A stretch of DNA of 43,999 nt from a virus. Numbering within the stretch: position 1 is the first letter of the stretch; every line of letters begins with the position of its first letter. Positions 20,349 to 27,878 of the stretch are shown here, piece by piece. The notes under the pieces were generated by a model. It saw only the letters and a list, made by a program, of their open reading frames with translations, did not search any database and was not told where the DNA came from. A program made the translations under genes and the position numbers. The stretch spans positions 1 through 43,999 of IMG/VR virus record IMGVR_UViG_3300031637_000002. One strand, 5' to 3'.

Positions 20349-23321
20349 ATGCCAACTCCGATCGCTGAGGCATTCGTCTCGATTCAACCTGTCTTCGACA
20401 AGTTCGACTCTGGCCTCAAAACGTCTTTACAGAAGGCCGAGAAGTCGGCGGAGCGTGCGGCGACGCAGATCGAGACGACGTTCAAGAGCGCGGCTTCGGA
20501 CTCGGCGCAGGCGTTTGACGCTCTAGATTCCGACATTGAGAACTCGGTCAAGAACCTGGACCTCGGTGCGGTCGAGAAGTCGTTTGATGCTGCCGCTGCT
20601 GACGCGTCCGAATCGTTCCAAAATCTCGACGGCGATATTGAGAACACGGTCAAGAACCTAAATCTGAGCAAGGTCAAAACGTCGTTCGATGCGGCGGCTG
20701 CTCAAGCCGGAGATGCCTTCAACACGATCAAGTCCAAAATCGAGGGCACGATTCAGAGCCTGGACTTGAGTCGCGTGAAGAAACAGTTCGATGGCGCGGC
20801 CGCGGATGCTGTCCAAGCGTTCGACGGTGTTGAGAGAGACATCGAACGCAAAGTTGACGACATTGACGTAAACGTTGACGCCGATTTTGAGGCGGCTGGC
20901 AGCTCTGGCTCTGCATCGTTCCTCTCAGGGATGTCGGGGTTGAAGGGCGGTGTCGCTGCGATCGGCGTTGCCGCTGGCGCTGCGTTGACCGCAGGGTTCA
21001 AGGGGGCGATCGACCGGGACCAAGTAGCCGCCAACTTGCAAGCCCAGTACGCTCTGACAGAAGAAGATTCAAGGATTGCCGGACGGGTCGCTGGGCAGGT
21101 CTACCGGTCTGCTTGGGGCGAGAGCCTGGAGGCCGCTGGTGCGGTCACTGGAGCACTTCTGCAAGCGTTCCCCGATCTCGATCCTCTGGGCGGCGAGATT
21201 AACGATTTGGCTGGTCAGGCGTTTGCTCTCCAGGAGGCGTTCGATATCGACGCTTTCTCGATTATCAACTCGGCGAGCATCGCCGTGACGGGCGGCTTGG
21301 CGAAGGACGGAGCTGAAGCGCTCGACTTGCTGACTAGCTCGTTCCAGAACTTGTCGCCGGTTGTCCGTGACGAAGTGATAGCAGCAACGGACGAATACTC
21401 GAAGTCGTTTACCCAGCTTGGCATCGACGGTCCGGCAGCGTTCGGGTTTCTCACATTGGCGGGCGAGCAAGGCATCTTCGGTCTGACCAACGCTGGCGAC
21501 GCCATCAAAGAGTTCACCATCCTTTCGACGGATGAATCAACAAAGTCGATCGAGGCGTTCGAGACGCTCGGCTTGGCAAGCGATGAGATGGCGAACCGGT
21601 TCCTCGCTGGCGGCGATACTGCTGAAGAGGCGTTTAAGGAAACGGTAGATGCTCTACTCGCGATCGAAGATCCGGCCACACAAGCCAACACGGCGATCGC
21701 TTTGTTCGGCACCCCGCTTGAGAACCTAGGTGTAGACAACATCCCAAAGTTCTTGACTGCAATGACTGGGGCTGGAGATGAGCTGGGCAACTTTGAGGGC
21801 AGCGCTCAGCGCGTCGCTGACACGTTGGGCGGCACGGCGACTGCGAAGTTCGAGGCGTTCAAGCGTGAGGCGTTCGGGACGTTCGTTGACTTCCTAGTTG
21901 AGAACGTGATACCGACCGTTGACAAAGTGAAGGAGTTCTTCCAAGAAGACCTGGTCCCGTTGATGCAGGAGCTGGCGGAATACTGGGAGCCGTATCTCGT
22001 GGCGATCCAAGACGTGTGGGATGAGATGACGGGTGGGATCGAAGAAGGCGCCGGTGCCCTGATCGAACTTTGGCCCACGATTCGCGATGCGCTCAAGCCT
22101 CTCGTTGATTTCTTCGTGAATACTTTGATACCGATCGTCGCTGAAATACAGATCGCGTTTGTCAAGTTCCAGGTGAAGTTCTTCAAGCTCTGGCTCGACA
22201 TCGTTGCGAGCACGATCGGCAAGATCCAAGAGCTGGTGACCTACTTTCGGACCACGTTGTTCCCTGCGATCAAGAAGGTGTTTGACGACATCCTGATTGC
22301 TCTTGAACCGTTCGTTGCCTACTGGAAGGAGATCTGGCCTCAGATCCAGACCACGGTGCAGAACGTGTGGGATGCGATCGTGGCGATCACGTCGGCGGCG
22401 ATGGCGGCGCTCGAAGTCGTAGTGAAAGTTGCGATGGTTGCGATCGGTGTCATCATATTTGTGGCTGTGAAAGTCATTCAGACGTTGTGGGAGACGTTCG
22501 GCGAAACCATTTTCAACACTGTCAAAGTTGTGTTTGACAACCTCCTCATCTTCTTGGACATCGCGTTGCGTGTCGTCTTGGAGACGATCAACTTCATCAC
22601 GGGCCTCATCACCCTGGACTGGCAGCAGACGTGGGATGCGATCAAGGCGATCCTGGTGCTGGCTTGGGAAACCATCCAGTTGATTGTGAAGATCGCAATC
22701 GACGGGGTGTATGCCACCATCCAACTTGTGCTCGATGCGATCGGGCTGTACATCGACATCGCTCTCGGTTTAATCAAGGCGTCATGGGATCTCATTTGGG
22801 GCGGTCTGTCTACGTTTGTATCCGAGACGTGGGACAGCATTTCTGGTTTCGTTGTTGGCGGCATCGAGGCGATCGTTGGGTTCGTCACTGAGCTTCCTGG
22901 CAAGATTGCGACTGCGGTGTCTGGCGCGTTCGACTCGATCACTGACGGGTTCAAATCCGCGATCAACGCTGTGATCCGTATCTGGAACGACCTGTCGTTG
23001 CCATCGTTTAAGATCGGCGGCTGGGACATTGGGTTGGGAATTAAAGCTCCAACGATCAACACGCCTGAGATCAACCTGCCCGACATTAAGGAGTTGGCGA
23101 ACGGCGGAGTCGTTCGTTCTCCGACGCTGGCGCTGATCGGCGAGAACGGTCCTGAAGTTGTGACTCCGCTAAATCGTCAGCGGCGTGATTTCTTGCCTGG
23201 CGGCGAGATGACTGGTGCGGTTGTGTCAATCAACCAGGCGAACTTCTACGATGGCACAGACGCCGACTTGGTGGCACAGAAGACGATGCTCGCGTTGAGC
23301 GCTCGAAGGTTGACGGCATGA
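20349..23321 (+). CDS. Tape measure protein
   Basis: This 990-residue protein is the longest gene and follows the chaperones. The N-terminal about 180 residues hold imperfect repeats of roughly 40 residues (FDAAAADASESFQNLDGDIE, then similar AQAGDAF and ADAVQAF units), suited to a coiled rod. Long hydrophobic stretches lie in the middle and second half (VVVKVAMVAIGVIIFVAVKV), as in tape measures that cross the host membrane. The C-terminus near LALIGENGPEVVTPLNRQR resembles the end of many tape measures. At about 0.15 nm per residue the tail would be near 150 nm. Confidence 0.92.
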   Translation: MPTPIAEAFVSIQPVFDKFDSGLKTSLQKAEKSAERAATQIETTFKSAASDSAQAFDALDSDIENSVKNLDLGAVEKSFDAAAADASESFQNLDGDIENTVKNLNLSKVKTSFDAAAAQAGDAFNTIKSKIEGTIQSLDLSRVKKQFDGAAADAVQAFDGVERDIERKVDDIDVNVDADFEAAGSSGSASFLSGMSGLKGGVAAIGVAAGAALTAGFKGAIDRDQVAANLQAQYALTEEDSRIAGRVAGQVYRSAWGESLEAAGAVTGALLQAFPDLDPLGGEINDLAGQAFALQEAFDIDAFSIINSASIAVTGGLAKDGAEALDLLTSSFQNLSPVVRDEVIAATDEYSKSFTQLGIDGPAAFGFLTLAGEQGIFGLTNAGDAIKEFTILSTDESTKSIEAFETLGLASDEMANRFLAGGDTAEEAFKETVDALLAIEDPATQANTAIALFGTPLENLGVDNIPKFLTAMTGAGDELGNFEGSAQRVADTLGGTATAKFEAFKREAFGTFVDFLVENVIPTVDKVKEFFQEDLVPLMQELAEYWEPYLVAIQDVWDEMTGGIEEGAGALIELWPTIRDALKPLVDFFVNTLIPIVAEIQIAFVKFQVKFFKLWLDIVASTIGKIQELVTYFRTTLFPAIKKVFDDILIALEPFVAYWKEIWPQIQTTVQNVWDAIVAITSAAMAALEVVVKVAMVAIGVIIFVAVKVIQTLWETFGETIFNTVKVVFDNLLIFLDIALRVVLETINFITGLITLDWQQTWDAIKAILVLAWETIQLIVKIAIDGVYATIQLVLDAIGLYIDIALGLIKASWDLIWGGLSTFVSETWDSISGFVVGGIEAIVGFVTELPGKIATAVSGAFDSITDGFKSAINAVIRIWNDLSLPSFKIGGWDIGLGIKAPTINTPEINLPDIKELANGGVVRSPTLALIGENGPEVVTPLNRQRRDFLPGGEMTGAVVSINQANFYDGTDADLVAQKTMLALSARRLTA

Positions 23322-23340
23322 CCGGCAGGAAAGTGATTCG

Positions 23341-24225
23341 ATGAGTCTCGTATATCTGACAGAGGACACGCTCGGCCAGCTCGATCTCGGGCCGATCAGC
23401 TTGGGCGGCGGGCTACGCGAATGCAACGCCGCCGGTTACGTCGTCACGGGCTGGGAGATCGGTTTCCCTGCCTCGCGACCGGTGACCCGCAACCGTGCGC
23501 TCAGCGACGGCACGATCGACTCGACACGGTTCATCGGTGCCCGAGCTGTCAGCATGGCGATCACGCTCGACGTGAATAAGCAAGACCCGCAAATCTCGAT
23601 CGACAATTTGACGGCTTACATGAGTCCTCGGCTCCGCCCTCGGCTGAACTGGACCATCCCTGGTTCGACGCAGGAGCGTTCGCTGCTGGTCCGTGGCGAA
23701 TCGGCTCCCGTGACAATCCGGCGGCCGCAGGCGAACACGCTCACGGCTTCGTTCATCGGTGTTCGCGGCGTGTTGGAGTCACCAAACGAATCGACGCTTC
23801 TGATCGTGCCTGGCAGCGATGTTGAGACAGGTCGCAACTACGACCTGACGTTCGACCGGGTGTATCCGGCAGGTATTCCGATTGGCTCCAGAATCGTTGT
23901 CAACGACGGCAACGAAACGACCGACTGGTCAGCGACCATCTTCGGGCCTGCTGTCGATCCGACCGTGACGATCAACGGGGTCAATATGTCGTTCGACCGT
24001 AACGGCGGCCAGACGTTGGCGGCTGGCGAAACTTTGACGATCAACACCCGCACCAAAACGGTGTATCTGAACGACGATCCGACAGCGTCCCGGTACGACA
24101 AAATCAACTTCACTGACTGGTCGTGGGAAGAGGTCCGCTTCGTGCCTGGGCAAAACATCGTCCGCTATCAAGAAGCCACGCAGCAAGGAACCTGTCAGTT
24201 CACGTGGCGGTCGGCGTGGCTATAG
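23341..24225 (+). CDS. Distal tail protein
   Basis: This 294-residue protein begins 19 bases after the tape measure with an AGGAAA ribosome site. The N-terminal half (VTGWEIGFPASRPVTRNRAL, STRFIGARAVSMAITLDV) fits distal tail (Dit-type) proteins that close the tube and join it to the baseplate; the C-terminal half is beta-rich. This is the usual gene after the tape measure in siphoviruses. It overlaps the following gene by 10 bases. Confidence 0.75.
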   Translation: MSLVYLTEDTLGQLDLGPISLGGGLRECNAAGYVVTGWEIGFPASRPVTRNRALSDGTIDSTRFIGARAVSMAITLDVNKQDPQISIDNLTAYMSPRLRPRLNWTIPGSTQERSLLVRGESAPVTIRRPQANTLTASFIGVRGVLESPNESTLLIVPGSDVETGRNYDLTFDRVYPAGIPIGSRIVVNDGNETTDWSATIFGPAVDPTVTINGVNMSFDRNGGQTLAAGETLTINTRTKTVYLNDDPTASRYDKINFTDWSWEEVRFVPGQNIVRYQEATQQGTCQFTWRSAWL

Positions 24226-25280
24226 TCGAGAACGTTTTCACCATTGCGGTTGGCGACTCGTCTGCTTCTCTGCCGGTCCAGGAAGTTGCTTCGTTCGACA
24301 TCCTGTCGCTGTCGTTGTCGCTGGACGCTGGCGGCGAATGCTCGTTCACGGTTCCAGGCAACTCGGCGACTGCTCTGCTCATCAACGAACTGGCCTCCGA
24401 TGTCTGGGTTTACAAGAGCGGCGCAATCTTCGCCCGGTACCGAATCATCTCAGTCGGCCAGACGTGGGGACCGGACAACGATGATGTCGTGTTCATCACC
24501 GCTGTCGATTACAAACGCCTAATGAACGCAAGGCACGTACAAGCTGCCCTGACGTTTGCCTCCACGGGCCAAGCGGACATCATCGCTGCGATCATCGCTC
24601 ACACTCAAAGCCAGTCTGGTGGCGACTGGGGCATCACTAACGGGACGCTCGACAATGACGGCCGGTTCCGTGACCGGTCTTACGTTCTCGGCGAGAATAT
24701 TGGGACGATCCTCGCCAATCTGTCAGGTGTGATAAACGGGCCGTATTGGTCGGTTGATGGCAGCCTGGTTCTCAACGTCAGCTCTGGCGACATTACGGCG
24801 TTCCCGATCCAGGGCACGCCGATCATGCTGGGCGGCACAGCTCGGGCTTTGTCGCGCAGTGGCAGCACGGGCGAGTTCGCTAACTCGGTGTTTGTTGACG
24901 GCGACTCTGCTTCGACAGTTCCAGCGGTCGCCGATGCGCCTGGCATTGCGACTGACCCTCGGGGCAGATGGGAACGTGCTGTCGGTTTCCCGAGCGTCAC
25001 GGAGCAGGCCACGCTGACGCAATACGCTGCGGGTCTGGTCGAGGAGTTCAACTCTCCGCTGTCCACGTGGTCGTGCGATATCGACGCAGCGAGATATGTG
25101 TCCGATGCTGCGTTCTCGCCTGGCGACCGGGTGACGATTGTGGTGCCTGCGACGGCGGCCGCACCGATCGGCAACCCAGGCTTCAGCGTGACCGGGCAAG
25201 TGATGAACGTAAATCTTTCGTTCACTGCTGACGGTGCCCTGACGGTTTCGATGGAAGTCATCGAAACGTCAGCGATCTGA
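24216..25280 (+). CDS. Tail hub / baseplate protein
   Basis: This protein has 354 residues from a GTG start inside the end of the distal tail gene. Its content (FDILSLSLSLDAGGECSFTV, YRIISVGQTWGPDNDDVVFI, AVDYKRLMNARHV, LGENIGTILANLSG, FSPGDRVTIVVP) resembles baseplate hub or tail-lysin proteins of siphoviruses (gp27-like). No peptidase motif is evident. The GTG is preferred to a farther upstream ATG because that ATG would overlap the previous gene by more than 100 bases. Confidence 0.7.
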   Translation: MAIVENVFTIAVGDSSASLPVQEVASFDILSLSLSLDAGGECSFTVPGNSATALLINELASDVWVYKSGAIFARYRIISVGQTWGPDNDDVVFITAVDYKRLMNARHVQAALTFASTGQADIIAAIIAHTQSQSGGDWGITNGTLDNDGRFRDRSYVLGENIGTILANLSGVINGPYWSVDGSLVLNVSSGDITAFPIQGTPIMLGGTARALSRSGSTGEFANSVFVDGDSASTVPAVADAPGIATDPRGRWERAVGFPSVTEQATLTQYAAGLVEEFNSPLSTWSCDIDAARYVSDAAFSPGDRVTIVVPATAAAPIGNPGFSVTGQVMNVNLSFTADGALTVSMEVIETSAI

Positions 25281-25290
25281 GTCTGGGATC

Positions 25291-25296
25291 TAGGCT
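25291..25296 (+). promoter_or_regulatory. Late-type -10 box, leaderless
   Basis: TAGGCT ends 6 bp before the ATG at 25303; there is no Shine-Dalgarno. Confidence 0.55.
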
Positions 25297-25302
25297 GAAC
25301 TC

Positions 25303-26208
25303 ATGACCGTCCCAAGAGGTACACCGCCTGGCGTCGAACAGTCTGCTGCTTTGCAAGAGGATCAGCTTCGCCGCATCGCTGCCCTGGAACGTGCCTCAAC
25401 GTCTGGGAGCGGCGGCGGGGGCGGCGGAAGTGGCGGCTACGTCGGCCAAATCACAGCGTGGGCTGGCGGTGGCACTGGGGCGACGCTCCCTACTAACAAT
25501 CTGGTTTGCGATGGGGTTGCTGTCTCTCGCTCTACCTACTCGGCGCTGTTCGCTGTCATCGGAACGAAGTACGGGACGGGCAACGGAAGCACGACGTTCA
25601 ATCTGCCGACCGGCACGACCGGCGAGTTTCTCACTGGCATCCCGGCAGCTCAAAACACTAGAGCGGTCGTTGCGAATACGAGCAACGAATCTGCTAGCCA
25701 CACGCACACGGGAACCAGCGGTAACCAGTCGGCTAATCACGCTCACAACTCGAACGCCGGGAATCAGTCTGCTAACCACTCGCACAACGCTGGCAACCAA
25801 TCGGCCAATCACTCGCACGCCGTCAACATGGGCAACCCGAGTTCCAATCACTCGCACTCGTTCTCTGCGAACACTGGCAACGTCAGCGCCAACCATCAGC
25901 ACTCGTATTACTCGGGTGGCAGTGGAGCCAAGAACACAGGCAATATCACCGCCAACCACTACCACGGTGTCAACGGCAATACGGGCAACGTCAGTGCCTG
26001 GCACACGCACGCAACCAACGTCGGCAACAACAGCGCCAACCACAGCCACTCGATCAACAACCAAACGGCAAGCCACAGCCACACGATCACCGTCGCCAAC
26101 AGCACGACGAACCACACTCACACGCTGACGACGGGCAACGAATCTGTCGTCCACGACCATTCAGTCGGGAGCCTCAATGTCACTTTCCTCATCCAGTACG
26201 CCGCCTGA
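25303..26208 (+). CDS. Tail fibre/collar protein with twelve HxH motifs
   Basis: This 301-residue protein has three parts. Residues 1-45 include a helical start and a Gly/Ser linker. Residues about 46-115 match a phage collar domain (VGQITAWAGG, STTFNLPTGTTGEF). Residues 133-286 carry twelve His-x-His motifs in short repeats (ANHSHN, ANHSHA, TNHTHT and similar) separated by 8-16 residues. In T4 gp37, HxH pairs from three chains hold iron in a needle-like fibre tip, so a trimeric metal-binding fibre is likely here. The C-terminus FLIQYAA is typical of fibre tips. It overlaps the next gene. Confidence 0.8.
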   Translation: MTVPRGTPPGVEQSAALQEDQLRRIAALERASTSGSGGGGGGSGGYVGQITAWAGGGTGATLPTNNLVCDGVAVSRSTYSALFAVIGTKYGTGNGSTTFNLPTGTTGEFLTGIPAAQNTRAVVANTSNESASHTHTGTSGNQSANHAHNSNAGNQSANHSHNAGNQSANHSHAVNMGNPSSNHSHSFSANTGNVSANHQHSYYSGGSGAKNTGNITANHYHGVNGNTGNVSAWHTHATNVGNNSANHSHSINNQTASHSHTITVANSTTNHTHTLTTGNESVVHDHSVGSLNVTFLIQYAA

Positions 26209-26935
26209 TCCGAGCGAAGAAGAAGTACCAGACTGGTCAACCGTCGTAGCGCCACCGATGCTCCGGCTGATTGACGAGCCGACGCAGCGAGGCGGGGTCG
26301 GGGACTACGCTCGCTTCGCTGAATACCGTGACGCCCGAGGCATCTTCATTGCGGTCAGCGCCCGGCCAATCTCCGCTGGCGCAACCGACAGATGTGACGC
26401 CGACCGGTACGGTCCGTTCGGATATCACAAGTGGGACGAGGACGCTCAAATCTGTATCTGCGGAAGCACCGACATGCCAGATCCGAACATGGGCAACCAC
26501 CTCATCACGATGGAGAACATCGAATGGGTTGACGTGATCTTTGATGCTGCTCCGATCGGGTATCTGCTTTACCTGGAGCACAAGACCGCTGAGCTTGACG
26601 AACAGATCAGGCTGGTCACGCCGACGGCGACCCGCACGTTGCAAGAGCTGTTCCGCATCATGATCGAATGGGACTTCGCTTACAAAGAGCTTGGCAACAC
26701 CGAATTGGTGTCTAAGACGTGCAGTGGTATTCTCGACTCGATGGGGATGCCGGACGAGTTCCGGTCGTGGCTCCTCAGCGACGTTGACGACCAGTTCGTC
26801 GCCCGATATCTGAAGGGCAATGTTCGGGCTAGAGATCGGGGGAAGAATGTTCCTCCGCTGCCTGATCTGTTCGATGATTGGACGACTCGATTGCTAGTTG
26901 AGAAGACCCGACAATTAGGAGTGCATCGTGCTTGA
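26177..26935 (+). CDS. Hypothetical protein with possible zinc site
   Basis: This 252-residue protein begins within the end of the fibre gene (32-base overlap). A GYHKWDEDAQICICGSTDMP segment (about residues 79-98) with His, two Cys and Asp looks like a small zinc ribbon. The C-terminal 120 residues are helical (LLYLEHKTAELDEQIRLVT, RTLQELFRIMIEWDFAYKEL). No family recognised; its place between fibre and oxygenase genes suggests a fibre chaperone or adaptor role, by position only. Confidence 0.55.
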   Translation: MSLSSSSTPPDPSEEEVPDWSTVVAPPMLRLIDEPTQRGGVGDYARFAEYRDARGIFIAVSARPISAGATDRCDADRYGPFGYHKWDEDAQICICGSTDMPDPNMGNHLITMENIEWVDVIFDAAPIGYLLYLEHKTAELDEQIRLVTPTATRTLQELFRIMIEWDFAYKELGNTELVSKTCSGILDSMGMPDEFRSWLLSDVDDQFVARYLKGNVRARDRGKNVPPLPDLFDDWTTRLLVEKTRQLGVHRA

Positions 26936-27641
26936 ATCCGAAGTGTATGAATCAGTGCCAGGAATGTCAGACAAGCCTGGCGTTGAGTATTCGTGGGTCG
27001 GCCCGCAGGAGAACGGCATCCTGGTCGTGCGTGGCTGCTTCGATGAGGGCGTGATCGAACAGGTCCACCTGCTCGCTTTGGACGCTCTGCCAGAGATCGG
27101 GTGGAAAGGCGAAACGATCTCAGGCCAGATGCCGAACATGAAGAACTGCATCGACGGCAGCTTGGCATACGACAACAAATCTTGGTCAGGCGACTGGGCA
27201 CCTGACAAACTTTTGGAGCTTGGCTACGACTTGAAGGAGCTTGAAAACCAGGTGTTCCTGGGCCTCAAGGAAGCGCTGATCGTCTACCGGGGACTGGTGA
27301 CGCAGCTCGATGACGTGCCGCTATGCGACTCGGGATATCAGCTCCAGATGTACAAGAAGAACGACGGCTTTTACAAGGAGCACGTTGACTCGCTGCCTGG
27401 GAAGCAGACGGAGCGGGTGCTTGGCTGCGTCATCTATCTGAACGACGTGGCAGAAGGCGGGCAGACATTCTTCCGACGGCAAGACACTTACGTCAAGCCA
27501 GCGGTCGGCAAAGTCTTGTTGTTCCCTGGCCTGTGGACGCACCCGCATGAGTCGATGATTGCCGAGACGGACGACAAGCTCATCATCTCGACGTTCATTG
27601 AGGTTGAGGCTCAGAAGCCTCACGAACCACATGACCACTAA
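26928..27641 (+). CDS. 2-oxoglutarate/Fe(II)-dependent oxygenase
   Basis: This 237-residue protein has a GTG start with AGGAG upstream. Visible are YKEHVDS (His and Asp of the HxD iron site), YLNDVAEGGQTFFRR, and GKVLLFPGLWTHPHESM (second iron His), then a basic DDKLIISTF that would bind 2-oxoglutarate: the signature of prolyl-4-hydroxylase-like enzymes. These hydroxylate proline or related residues. Lying among fibre genes, it may modify fibre proteins, though the substrate is unknown. The gene overlaps its neighbour upstream by 8 bases and the one downstream by 11. Confidence 0.9.
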   Translation: MLESEVYESVPGMSDKPGVEYSWVGPQENGILVVRGCFDEGVIEQVHLLALDALPEIGWKGETISGQMPNMKNCIDGSLAYDNKSWSGDWAPDKLLELGYDLKELENQVFLGLKEALIVYRGLVTQLDDVPLCDSGYQLQMYKKNDGFYKEHVDSLPGKQTERVLGCVIYLNDVAEGGQTFFRRQDTYVKPAVGKVLLFPGLWTHPHESMIAETDDKLIISTFIEVEAQKPHEPHDH

Positions 27642-27840
27642 CATGCGAATGCCAGACAACAGCGATGGGGCTTTGGAACCAGATCAACAGCCGACGCTCT
27701 CCCTGGCCGTTGCCGGGACGATGGAAATCCCAGGCAGCGAGGACGGGATACGCCCGCCTCTGCTCATGCTGTTCATGGCTAACGGCGAGATCCGCTGGGT
27801 CAAGCCTCCCAGCGACGATCGCCAAGAGAGTTCTGAGTAG
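27631..27840 (+). CDS. Small acidic hypothetical protein
   Basis: This protein has 69 residues and starts at ATG 27631, within the end of the oxygenase gene; ATG 27643 is an alternative with a start 2 bases after the stop codon. It contains LSLAVAGTMEIPG and LLMLFMANGEIRWVKPP, a strand-rich short sequence, ending in acidic residues. Unknown family; perhaps a fibre accessory. Confidence 0.5.
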   Translation: MTTNMRMPDNSDGALEPDQQPTLSLAVAGTMEIPGSEDGIRPPLLMLFMANGEIRWVKPPSDDRQESSE

Positions 27841-27866
27841 TCGCTACGCTGGTCCCGTACGCCTAG

Positions 27867-27872
27867 TACCCT
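27867..27872 (+). promoter_or_regulatory. Late-type -10 box, leaderless
   Basis: TACCCT ends 6 bp before the ATG at 27879; there is no Shine-Dalgarno. Confidence 0.55.
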
Positions 27873-27878
27873 CGTATC

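Noticed and set aside
21894-22724. 276-residue open frame opposite the tape measure
   Set aside because: His/Asp/Arg-rich antisense of a coding region, with no promoter or ribosome site.
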